This document shows positions 45,136 through 56,094 of a DNA stretch of 64,000 bases, piece by piece; within the stretch, counting starts at the first letter, position 1, and every line of letters begins with the position of its first letter. Below the pieces are notes generated by a model that saw only the letters and a list, made by a program, of their open reading frames with translations, was not told the DNA's origin and ran no database searches. This DNA comes from Epiperipatus broadwayi (lineage: Eukaryota > Onychophora > Udeonychophora > Euonychophora > Peripatidae): assembly GCA_028023455.1 (NCBI GenBank), contig JAQFVV010012546.1:2222081-2286080 (forward strand), in the 5' to 3' direction. The translations under genes were made by a program, and so were the position numbers.

Positions 45136-45743
45136 GTCAACAGATGGCGTTCTACCAAAAACACCGTCAAGTGTATTTCGTTTACATAAGCGTCAGAGAA
45201 TGCATTCACTATCTCTAACTTTAATTCCACTTTCAGATCATGATTTCAAGCTATTTGCTATCGTCAGTGAAAGACAGGAATAAGAACTAGATCTAAACAC
45301 AAACTCTGAGCGTTTATGAAACAGTTTCTATTCAGCTTGCAAGCGTGAATTTTTTAGACACGTTAATGTCTTCGAACTCAGCATAGCAAGCCAGATAGCT
45401 ACATGGGTCTGATATCAGTTCAGCATCACCACATAGTAGAAGCCTCTGCTATGCTGAGTTCGAAGACATTAACGTGTCTAAAAAATTCACGCTTGCAAGC
45501 TGAATAGAAACTGTTTCATAAACGCTCAGAGTTTGTGTTTAGATCTAGTTCTTATTCCTGTCTTTCACTGACGATAGCAAACAGCTTGAAATCATGATCT
45601 GAAAATGGAATTAAAGTTAGAGATAGTGAATGCATTCTCTGACGTTTATGTAAATGAAATACGCTTGACAGTGTTTTTGGTAGAATGCCATCTGTTGACA
45701 TAAATACAAGCGTTAACAAGTTTTTAACTTGATTTTGTTTTTC
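45136..45743. mobile_element. Foldback family E, copy 2 (long palindrome)
   Basis: Left arm 45136-45387, 60-bp spacer 45388-45447, right arm 45448 onward. The inner ~134 bp of the arms are identical. The outer ~118 bp differ at about seven sites, all transitions, four of them CpG-type. The right arm continues ~55 bp further (ACAAGCGTTAACAAG, TTTTGTTTTTCATATATA) than the left, which stops at TATATGTCAACAGATGG. (TA)n borders both ends. No frame is conserved. Confidence 0.9.
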
Positions 45744-45814
45744 ATATATATATATATTACAATTACAAAGAAATCATGTCATGTCATATGACCTAATTTA
45801 ACAGCAAGCTTGTA

Positions 45815-46047
45815 TTACAAATGTTATATATAGAGCTCATTAATAAGCTCTTAACAAGCTTTGCAGAATATCCCCAGACCTGTTTCTGCTACTTGCTTCC
45901 TCAGTGAGGTGCTAGGATATTCAATTATCTAATGCTTGAATAGCCTAGCACTTCACTGAGGAATCCCATAGCAGAAATCAGTCTGGGGTTGGGGATATTC
46001 TGCAAAGCTTGTTAAGAGCTTATTTGCGAGCTCTATATATAATATAT
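45815..46047. mobile_element. Second palindrome, ~230 bp
   Basis: TATATATAGAGCTC, AAGCTCTTAACAAGCTTTGC and AGAATATCCCC on the left are mirrored at the right, with TCCTCAGTGAGGTGCTAGG / CCTAGCACTTCACTGAGGA near the axis at about 45934. It starts 70 bp after family E copy 2. No other copy in the window. Confidence 0.85.
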
Positions 46048-46101
46048 TACAATATATATATATAAGCAATCATGGAATATCCTACTGTAAGTAATGTTCT
46101 C

Positions 46102-46800
46102 TTAATCTATTGAATGCATGACTCATCTAAAAATGAGAAGATTTGATGTCACTCTAAAGCGGCTACTTTTTATCCCATGTATACCTATTATATGTCATTC
46201 GAAAGAAAATCAAAAGTTCTGTAAGATGGTGCCCTCTTCAGAGTTATTTTACAAGTAAAAAATCAATAAAAATGACCATATATGTCAAACAAAACCAAAG
46301 CACCGCCTCCTCACCAACTTTTCTTGAATCTTATTGGCTGTCCCACTTCTGTCAGAAAGGGAAATGGCTGCCAAAAAGTAAAAAGTTACGTTCGTTTTGA
46401 TTTTTATTACGAAAATGATAAATGAATGTTTACAACATTTTAAACAATATTTGAATTGAATTACAAATTATTATTGATAAAATAATACTAAAAATCAAAT
46501 TATTTTAGAAAAATAGTTAAGATATTACCAAGAATTATTTATTTATTGCTACATATTGATTTCACCGCAATTGAATATTTTTTAAATTATAAATCAAATT
46601 TTATTTTTGAAAAGAGTTTCGTTTGCTTTTGTAATCTGACAATTCAGTAATATACTTTTTACAAATGAAACTAACATATTTATATTATTAAAAGTGATCT
46701 ATTTTAACAATAGATTTTGTTAAAGTTGTGAGTTGGCCAATTACAAGTTTTGATTTTTAACTCATTCGGCCAATTAAATAATAATCGTTGAAAGGGTTAA
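46102..46800 (-). mobile_element. piggyBac-like MITE, copy 2
   Basis: On the minus strand it is colinear with 41291-42053: AATTGGCC, ATTACTGAATTGTCAGATTA, TTGATTTTTTACTTGTAAAA, GAGGGCACCATCTTACAGAA and TTTAGAGTGACATCAA. Ends are TTAACCCTTTCAACG and, at the other side, a diverged TTAATCTATTGAA. No coding capacity. Confidence 0.75.
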
Positions 46801-46804
46801 ACAG

Positions 46805-48765
46805 GGTCTCATAAAGAAACAGTGAGAGCATCACAGTAAGTCCTGTGGTTAACTATAATTAAGAATAACTAAATATCCATTTACTGATCTGTTTGGAGGA
46901 TAATTAGGCTGACTATGGCTGTCTATCTGAAGAAGAAAAAATCCCTAGGCAGTTGAAAGCAGTTTCAAGTATATTCATCTCATGACATCATAGAAATAAC
47001 AAGATAATTGGACATATTACATCATTTATATATTTAAAATATAAGGGAAAATTTACAATTTGTCATTTTTAGATAAAGCTTAACTTTATCTCATAGTTTG
47101 CCATTTTTAGATAATAAAAACAGTTATGCTAAAACTTTATGTTATTGTTCATTACTTCATTTATATTATGATATATTCACTTGTATATATATGATATTTT
47201 ATTAAAATTAAAAACAAACAGACAATATGAATCTAAATAACTGAAATTGTTTGTCAAAAGAAACAAATAAGTTATTAGATTTATAGTTTTTATATATGTG
47301 GATATTTGTAGTTGTATGTTGAATGAAATTAATGGTGTGAAAATGGAAATTTTTACAAAACTACAAATAAAACATAATTAGCAATTTTGTCAAACATGAA
47401 AAGTCACATTATATAATGTTTAAAAATCATGAAACATACACTAGCAAGATTTATTAAAATCTATTTTGAATCTTAAATCCCCAAACTTCATTTCCTGTAT
47501 TTTATATCTAAACCTTGTCAACATTAATTCTTATAATCACTGAGTTAAGAAAATCTTTAACTAAACAGAAAATGAATATATATATTTATATAAGTTAATA
47601 GTATTTTTTCAAGTTAATCTATGTATATAAAGTAATATACATTTATTTTTTTCTTGAATAAAAAAACAACCATAATATTACATTTTATGTAGTTTATAAT
47701 CTGTTAGTTTTTAAATAAAAAAAATTTATGCTTTAAATTAGTAATGCATCATAAAATGAAAGACGAATAATATGTCATTTAACCTTTTTAAGACAAAGAT
47801 TCTTTTAACTCTTGCAGTACAAAGGTTTGATTGCTCTGACAATATTTAATAATAATAGTAATAATTTGGTATACTGTGTTCTACGTTAAAATGAAAGTTG
47901 AATGACTACATAATAGAGTAATAAAAGAAAGCAATAAGACTCTACAATCATCAATAAATAGCATTGATATAGCTTAATTAATCTATTCTACTATCTATTT
48001 ATTTACAATAAATATAAATTACCCCATTGTATATCATTAAAATACATGGCAGTAGAAATAAAATAGTGTTCATTCTTTGCGAAATAATTGTTTTAAGAAA
48101 AAACAAAATATTAACTTAAACTGGAATGAAAGAAAGAAAAATATATTATTTTTTAAAATGATATTTGCAAATAAATAAAGATACCTATATTCAGTAGTCC
48201 TTCCCTTATCTAAAATTTCCAAGCATCTGAAGAATACTGAAGTTTAGAGATAATACTAAACTATATATATATATATATGTGTGCACATTGTATATTCAAG
48301 TTAAAGATATATAACACGCACATGTATGGACATGTGTACATACTTCAATGTTTTACTAATTTTTTTTTTTTGCTTGTTATTCTACTTTGATATATTTTTA
48401 ACTATTTGTTTTGCTTTAGTTATAATTTATTTCATTAATTAAAATGATAATAAAGTTTATTTTAATAATAGATTTAAAAAAAAATGTAAATGTAACAGAT
48501 CTTAGGATTAATAAATTAATATATTTAAAATTTTTGAAACAAAATTCAAATGAAAATTTAAAAGTTGATTGTTAAAGAATGGATAGTTATAACAAACATA
48601 AGAAAAACATCAGGTGCAAAGTATGCGTTATGAAAAAAAAAGATTACAAATTAATTATTTGGTTTTTATAAAAATAATTGTAAGTTTTATTCGGAAATAA
48701 TTCATATTTGGGATATTCTTTGAAATTGTGTGGGTTTTTTATTTTATTCATTCCTTTGTTTTAAG
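46805..48765. other. AT-rich sequence; one weak PLE-tail-like motif
   Basis: At about 46926-46970 CTGAAGAAG, a short stem and GTTGAAAGCAG resemble the PLE tail motif. The remainder is featureless A+T DNA with a TA tract at 48264-48280. Confidence 0.4.
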
Positions 48766-48769
48766 ATAA

Positions 48770-49640
48770 TATATTTGCAATAACAACCCATCATCCGACT
48801 TTTTATTGATTTGATGATGGAAATCATTCTGGATGAATTGTCTCCAGACCATTTTTTCCCTCTGCTTGCCTATATGTTTCCAAAACTGTCAATTCCTATT
48901 CATCCCATAATATTATCCATCTATAACAATCTTAAAGTCCTTTTCCTCTTGAACCATTCTCCATACTAAATATGATATACCTTTTATATGTTCTAATCTG
49001 GTTTTCCACATAACCAAAATATTTATAAATATTTACTTTTTTGCTACCTCTGATTGTTGTCTTATTGTAATTGCCTTCATCATCATCTATTTTTTATTTT
49101 TTTGAGTGGTCCAAATCACATCCTTCTATAATACTTCATTTTTTATAATCATCAATTTTTGTTCTATCTTAAATGTTCAATGTTCATGACTCACATCCAT
49201 ATAATGCAATGGACAATATCAAAGTTTTCAATTATCTACAATTTGACCACATACTTATGTCCATATTTTGCATATAAACGTTGATGTTGCAAAAACTTTT
49301 GATACCACCAAATATATCTCTGTATAACATTTTTTTAATTAGATTTCATCCATACTATGTTTCTGTCCTTACTAAATGATTTATCAGTTACTCTAGTTTT
49401 TTTTTATATTGTTACAATTAAATTACATTATTTGCATATAACCCATTGCATCATCATCTTTGTCCAATACAAAATGTACACTCTAAAAACCATCTAAAGC
49501 TTTTCTCATTACCACTTTTACTACATTATTGAATAAGTAAATTGAAAACCTGCAGCCATTTCTTATCTCTTTAGACTTAAAACAAATCTGTATTTATATA
49601 CACTATTCTCAATCTGGCTTTTGCTTTCTATACAAGGAAG
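48770..49640 (-). pseudogene. Degraded LINE reverse transcriptase
   Basis: Read on the minus strand, SKEIRNGCRFSIYLFNNVVK then VVMRKALDG near 49490-49580 corresponds to RT motif B of LINEs (the GxRQGCPLSPxLFN type). Further on, KTLILSIALYGCES near 49185-49230 matches the conserved L-Y-G-x-E-S-W-T block after the RT. MIIKNEVL and QFWKHIGKQREKMVWRQFIQ toward 48800 fit the C-terminal part. Stops and frame changes interrupt it throughout. The order of motifs makes LINE RT convincing, while the clade is uncertain. It is distinct from the RTE copies nearby. Confidence 0.7.
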
Positions 49641-49679
49641 ATAATAAAAACTAAATACTTCCTAATACTATACCAGTAA

Positions 49680-51300
49680 TGATAAAATAGAAATTCATAT
49701 GACATTACAATAATAGCCAAAAATAATATTTTACTAAATTTCCTCCCCAACCTTGAAAAGAAATGCAACAAAAATCATACAACATGTATATACAAAACAC
49801 AATAATATTTTCATCATTCACTTCAAAATCAATTTTCTTTAACATAAAGGATATTTTCATGAGATTGATGACCTCAAATTCAAAAAATTGTATCATCTTC
49901 TTTTACTCTTCTTTACAATTCACTTTTTTATATAAGATAACCACTGAATTGTCAAATTATATTTTATAACCTGTATTAAGTTCATGAATATACAAAGCTG
50001 AGTTATGATATCTATTTTTAACTTTATTCTTATTTTGACTTATATAAATTTTATGACAACTGTAAGGAATTTTATAAACTACCCCGTAATAGATTTTCTA
50101 TCAATTGACTATTTGGAACTATATAAAAATGAATTTAAATTCAGGTCTTTTTTCAAAATGACTTTCAGAGCATCCAATAAAAAGCTCTTCTTATAAATCA
50201 GTTTAGAAATTGATGGCTTATATGGTAAAAAATAAACTGTTTATTCCCACAAACAATTATATCTTTATTATTAACAGATTTATAAATATTTTTATTAAAT
50301 ATGATATTCCTAATAAATTCATGATTATATCCTAATTCACTATAGTCAAAAGCAAATTGACTCTTCTGAATGTAAATATTATTTTCAAAATTATTATGTC
50401 TTATATTTCTATAACAAAAATTCAATAACGAAAGTTTCCTATGAATATAGGATGGATAATTGTCAAGCTTTATCATATTCCATAAATTTTTTGCTTTAAT
50501 AAAATAACTACAAAATAAAACATTATCAATTTATTAATATTTTAATCTAGAAATTTTAACTTAACAAATTTAAAAGTATCCTCCTCATTAGTAAATTTAA
50601 TATTAGAATCACAATCATTCATTCTATCCACAAAAATCTTCAATATATTTCCCTGTAAAACACACAAACAATCATCAACAATACCTAACAAATAATTAAA
50701 AAAAAAATAGTAACAATACTATTCTCTAAAAATGAATTTTGACAGAACACAATAAAAAAAAAGAAATAACATAACTAGTAATCCATCCCTCTTTACTTTT
50801 GTAAAACACATTGGTCATTTCACAAAAAACTTTATTCATAGAAAAGGTACAATACAGGGGATATAATAAAATTTGAATACTGTTGGGAACTTACATTTGT
50901 CATTCCATAATTTTGTGATAAACAATAACAATACTGTAGAATGTACAAAGATAGGTATATAAGCAAATTTTTATACAACCAGCCTAATGATTGAAGTGGA
51001 CATCAAGCAAGTTACAAAAACTACATTATTTAGCTATAATAAACACATTGTTACACACAGAATACATAGAATCCTCTAAAAACAAAAGCAAATCCTGAAT
51101 AACCTTAATCTTATCTGCAGTAAAATGTTTTTTTAAACCATAAGAAACACAATAATCATTAATGCTTTTTTTATCTTATCAATTGATTAATACATTTATC
51201 AATATCCAAACTACAACAAACATAACCATTTTTAAAAACAAATTGCTTAATTTAATAATTTATCCTGAAAAATCACAAATGCACCCTAAAGAAAAAAAAT
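49680..51300 (-). pseudogene. Penelope-like element: reverse transcriptase plus GIY-YIG remnant
   Basis: On the minus strand, KHFTADKIKVIQDLLLF-like sequence (about 51090-51150) and VFYKSKEGWITSYVISFFLL (about 50750-50810) precede the catalytic IVDDCLCVLQGNI at about 50645-50690. This is the x-x-D-D motif C, with I for the usual Y or F. FKFVKLKFLD follows, the FLD block of PLE RTs. The frame 50198-50476 has LLNFCYRNIRHNNFENN and ELGYNHEFIRNIIF, the thumb. VVYKIPYSCHKIYISQNKNK (about 50030-50085) and HNSALYIHELNTGYK then give the GIY-YIG domain. Several stops and a ~250-bp insertion near 50830-51050 disable it. It is homologous to 56095-57560. Confidence 0.8.
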
Positions 51301-51575
51301 CTTTATGAGATTTCAAATTTAAAAAAAAAAATTATATATATATATTGGAAAAATATTTATCATTTACACAAACATTCATTCTGCCTTATCAGGCACTGAG
51401 AAGAAAGACCATGGTGTTTCTTGATCTTAAACTCAGAGGTAAAAAGCCAATAAACTCACCATGCTGGCTAATGTGTGTTGGTGAGCAGCCCATCCATGTT
51501 TGTATACTATATGAATAATCACATAGTAATAACAGCTGCAACGGCAAGAACTTATGGAGTGGACATTAGGAATTT

Positions 51576-52395
51576 GCCCTGCTCGGTTCCTTTAAGGCCT
51601 CCAAGAGGAATCAAAGGGTCTCCTTTCAGTTAATAGAGTATTTAAGTCATTTAGATTTCACAGATGATGTAGTTGTTTTTGCAAATAATGCTTCAGAGCT
51701 GCAGGAAATGTTGCAGGAGTTAGCAGATGAAAGTAGAAAAGTAGGACTAAAGATAAATGTTAAAAAGACTAAAGTAATGTTTAATCGATTTGCTCAAAAT
51801 ATGAAAATAAAGATCGATTATGAAGAATTAGAAGAAGTTAACAGTTACAAATACCTTGGTCAGATTATTAATACAGATGGAAACATAATGGAGGAAATTA
51901 ATCATAGAATTAAACTTGGTTGGAGTGCTTTTGGTAGAAATAACTTGATACTAAAAGGAAATATGCCTATGTGTTTGAAAAGGATGGTTTTTAACAAATG
52001 TGTTTTACCAGTTCTTACTTATGGATCTGAGACTTGGACACTTAATAGAAGAGCAATACAAAGACTTCAGACCACTCAAAGGAGTATGGAGAGATGTATG
52101 TTGGGAGTAACAAGAAGAGATCGAAAACACAATGTATGGGTAAGACAACAAACAGGTGTTACTGACCTTGGGCTGGACATATTGCTAGAAGAGATGATAA
52201 TAGATGGACAATTGAAATTTTAAACTGGATTCCAAGAGATTGTAAAAGACCCAGAAAGAGACCACATGTGAGATGGATGGATGAAATAAGAAAATGTGCA
52301 GGGGTGTTGTGGAGAAGAGAAGCTAAAGATTGGAGAAGATGGATTAAACTTGGATTCATCCTGCAGTGGATTGATAGTGGTTGATGATATATATA
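51576..52395 (+). pseudogene. RTE-like LINE reverse transcriptase fragment, best-preserved copy
   Basis: The open frame runs from about 51576 to 52223. It reads YLSHLDFTDDVVVFANNASE, the catalytic F-x-D-D motif C with T for the usual A, then ELADESRKVGLKINVKKTKV and SYKYLGQIINTDGN (motif D/E and thumb). NHRIKLGWSAFGRNN, VLPVLTYGSETWTLNRRAIQ and MERCMLGVTRRDRKHNVWVR follow. The first methionine at 51708 lies inside motif D and is not a start. A deletion of about 31 bp near 52168, relative to the 29-kb copy, shifts the frame so that WAGH, RRND and WMDEIRKCAG are read in another phase. The tail is CTGCAGTGGATTGATAG plus a short ATGAT run. It is the longest open frame in the window. Confidence 0.85.
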
Positions 52396-52398
52396 TAT

Positions 52399-55300
52399 TG
52401 TAACCATATATTTTAGTAGAAAATATATTAATTGATGTAACTTATATAAAAATTTCTCTTTCTTCTCTTGGTGATTTGGTTGGCTTGATTCGCATTTGAA
52501 CAGATTACTCTCTTATATTATTTTAATAAATTTAAATTTGCTTCTTTCCATATGCTAACTTATATCAAAATGTTTAACTTTTTAAAATTTTTACAACATA
52601 TTAAAATTTGGTAAAATATTATTAAAAATAATATTTTGTTTTTATTTATTTAAAGTAATCTTAAATTATTATTTCTATTGAATTAAAATAAAACCATTTG
52701 TTCAATCAAAATAAATTATTAAAAATAAATACAATAATTACGTAGGCGTCTCAATGTAATAAAAGAAAAGAGCGCGAATTTCTAGGAGAATATCGTCTGT
52801 TAGTTTGTCTTTTGGTGGGAAGAAGAACAGAAATGGTAAAGGCAAATAGTGTAAATTTGCTGAGCTTATTTTGAAACCATTAATAAGTGAATAAATTACC
52901 ACAAAATTTGTTATAAACATAAAATAACTTAGTGGTATCTAATTAAGATGGATCACTAAATTTAAAGATCTTTTCAAGTCGGTCGGCCAACTGAATCAAA
53001 TCACCGGTATCGTTTCCAATATTACATTTTTGAAATGTCGGAGCTTCCCAGTTTGAAAGAATTAAATACAAGAATTTGGTATGTTTTAAAATGTTTATTA
53101 TTCTATAATTTGGAAAAATTAAATCAGTGTTTTAATTTTAGAAGTCTTATGAAAATGAAAATTTGTTCTTTTAAAAGAAAAAAGTTTAGATTAAAGTAAA
53201 ATGTTAAAGCTGTCAAAATCTTTTAATATTTCCGTTTTTTAATTCTAATAAAATATATTATTGATTGATAATTAACTTTATAATGCCAGTAATAATTGCT
53301 AGTTAATTTGTTTAACACTTGGATCATAAACATTCTTCAAATAATTAATTAAAGTTTTTATAATTGTATCGTCTATAAAAAAAAATGAATAAATTAATTG
53401 CTGTAATTAGTTATTCCTGGATTAACGCAATGGATAAATAAATACTTGCATGGATAGGATAAACTTGGAACACTTTTGATAGAGAGATGTAGGGATTAAT
53501 AACTTTATGAAAAACATTTTCATTTAAATTCTGTGTATCCTGTTTTAAAATTGTTTCATGTTTGGAGAGCCACGCAAATCGTTAATCTAATATTGCTTTA
53601 ATAACTAATCAAATGGATATAATTGCATGTATGGAATTTAACTACAGTTATAGCTATTACCTCATATACTTATTATTCTACACATTGTACATGGATTCCA
53701 CGGATCACATTAGGAGTTACAAAATGCTATACAATCCAATTTGTGATACACATCTGCTAAAATTCATGTATTTGAACTATAAAATGCTTTACATTTAGTT
53801 TTATCACACACACACACCGTTAAATGTTATATGTTAATGAATAATACATTTATTTAATTTTATCGTTATATGAACTCGCATATGAAGTTCATAAGTTATA
53901 TTTGTTAGATTTAAATTAATAAAGGTTGAATAAAATATTTATTCAAAAGAATAGCGCTTATGGAGAAAGCTTAAACAGTACTTAATGAATTCATGAGATA
54001 TACCAATCTTTATGAGATATTTTGTGAGTCTTTCCAGATTTATATTCCCATGCCAATATTATTTACATTATATTATACATGTTTATTTTAAGCAAGATAA
54101 GTAGTACATTAGTTGTCCTGATTATTGTAATATTTTACTAAGCAAGAACCCACATTTGCTAAAGTGTCAGCGTATTCTGAATAATCAGAAGAATTGAGGG
54201 GGATGATTTGCACTTTAATGTGAAGTAAATTATAATGTTGTTTTAGTATGTTAAAGGCTTTAATCTGTGCTGGTGGTTAATCCGCAGATTATTTTAATTG
54301 CCATTTTGTATTTTACACACATTCCTGCGCTGGTGGTTAATCCGCGGAATTGTGTGATTATACGTATGACTTTATGATGGTGTTTAAATACACAAAACGT
54401 TTAGTATTATTTAATTCCTACGTGTAGATGAATACATCCACAGGAATATGTTTGCTTCACAGATATAAGTTGGGCAAAGTATTTTAGTTAATCTGCCAAA
54501 TCATCTTCTTCATTTGTAAGCATAATTTATCGGTTAGATTGATAAATGGTAGCAGGACATTCTATTCAAGTACTTCATGATAATTAACTGTTGGTTAATT
54601 ATTATCTACCGGAGTGTAAGTTTACATTTTCATTTTAATTAATGATTACATTATAGCTAAAACATACAAACATCATATTATTTATTATATTATTATAGGT
54701 ATACAGTAGGGATTTATTGAATCTGGAAATGACGTTCAATATTTCATAAGTTAATGCTGAATTTAATAATTGTCTCAATATTCATTATATTAGATTGAAA
54801 TAAGGTATGATTAGGTTTTTAAATACTGTACCTGTGAGATGTATTGAAGAAAGTCTATTGAACCATCATTTAATTATTTTATTTGTTTATTTATGTTTTA
54901 TTTAAAATATTGAAATTAACTATTTATTGTTCATAAAGTTTGTAAATAAAAGTTGATTTATAATTAAACTTACTGTGCCGTTGCTATGTGTCATTCATAA
55001 CATCAGAAATCATAAACTTTGGATAGAGCATACATTATAGAGCATACATTGAATTACATATTATTGTCTACATGATATAAGAATTTATTAATATTTTGAG
55101 AAAACATTAAGATGCTTTTCGTCTTTGGTAGTATATGATTGGTAAGGTACAATAAAATCCCATTTACCTTTTCCATCATTGTGGCTTTGCGTAGTTGATT
55201 CTAGTATAAAATACAAATTAATTATTAAACTTGTGAACAGATTTATTCAATAATGATATGATTAAATATATTTACTTAACATTTTTAAATTTTCATTCGT

Positions 55301-55937
55301 CAATACAATAAGAGTCTCAATGATATATTAAATTATAAAAGAACCCAATTATTCATGTTTATTAATTGCAAAGCTTTACCTGGACTAGCATCTGTCTTAG
55401 AAATCATATAGATGATTTAAAATTTCATAATTTTATGTGGTTCCACAAATTACGCTATCTTGTACATGGTCGGCCATAGGGTCGCATACCATAAAAATCG
55501 CAAATTGAGGTTTAAGGGTGATAAAATTGCACTTATAATTTGTTTAATATGTTTTATAATAATACTATGATAGGTCTTCGCGGTATACCCTGGCTGCGAT
55601 CAAATAAATTATAAAAAGTTAGGTTAATTCATTAATTTTGTCTGTAGTAAATTGCCCCAGATGTTGATTGTGGTCTTTTGTGCATAAAATAAATAGGATG
55701 ATATGCTTTTGGATACAGCTCTTAATAGCTGATAATGTGCAATGAGAGTTGATCAGTGACCAAGGTTGTAATTCCTAGTGCACTTACGTTACGTAGTTGA
55801 GATTACACAATTTACGGTTACAATTTATAGTGCCGCAACAAGTACGGCATGATGATGGGTAGTTGGAGGGGTGATGGAAGGTTGGTTACCACCTTTGTGA
55901 GCCATCAACGTGGCTGGCTCCGGGGATTTTGGTTACA
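52399..55937. mobile_element. Solo-LTR-like block with TGTAACC...GGTTACA ends
   Basis: The block starts TGTAACC and ends GGTTACA. It is bounded on both sides by (AT)n (ATATATATAT before, ATATATATATATA after). TG...CA limits with a 7-bp inverted repeat and AT flanks match the pattern of the LTR element at 16.36 kb. It is 3.5 kb long, visibly less AT-rich than its surroundings and lacks coding frames. Two 22-bp near-identical blocks, GCGCTGGTGGTTAATCCGCG-like, lie at 54267 and 54327. A chance combination of ends is possible. Confidence 0.4.
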
Positions 55938-56094
55938 ATATATATATATATACTTATTTAAGTTATTATCCTAGTAGCTTTTTGATTCCTAAAGTTTTTT
56001 TTAACCTGAAATCTCATAAAGATAATTTATTTTAAAATTTATTTTTGATTATACTGAAGAATTTCAAAATTTCTTATAAAGTTTTTTTAATTAT

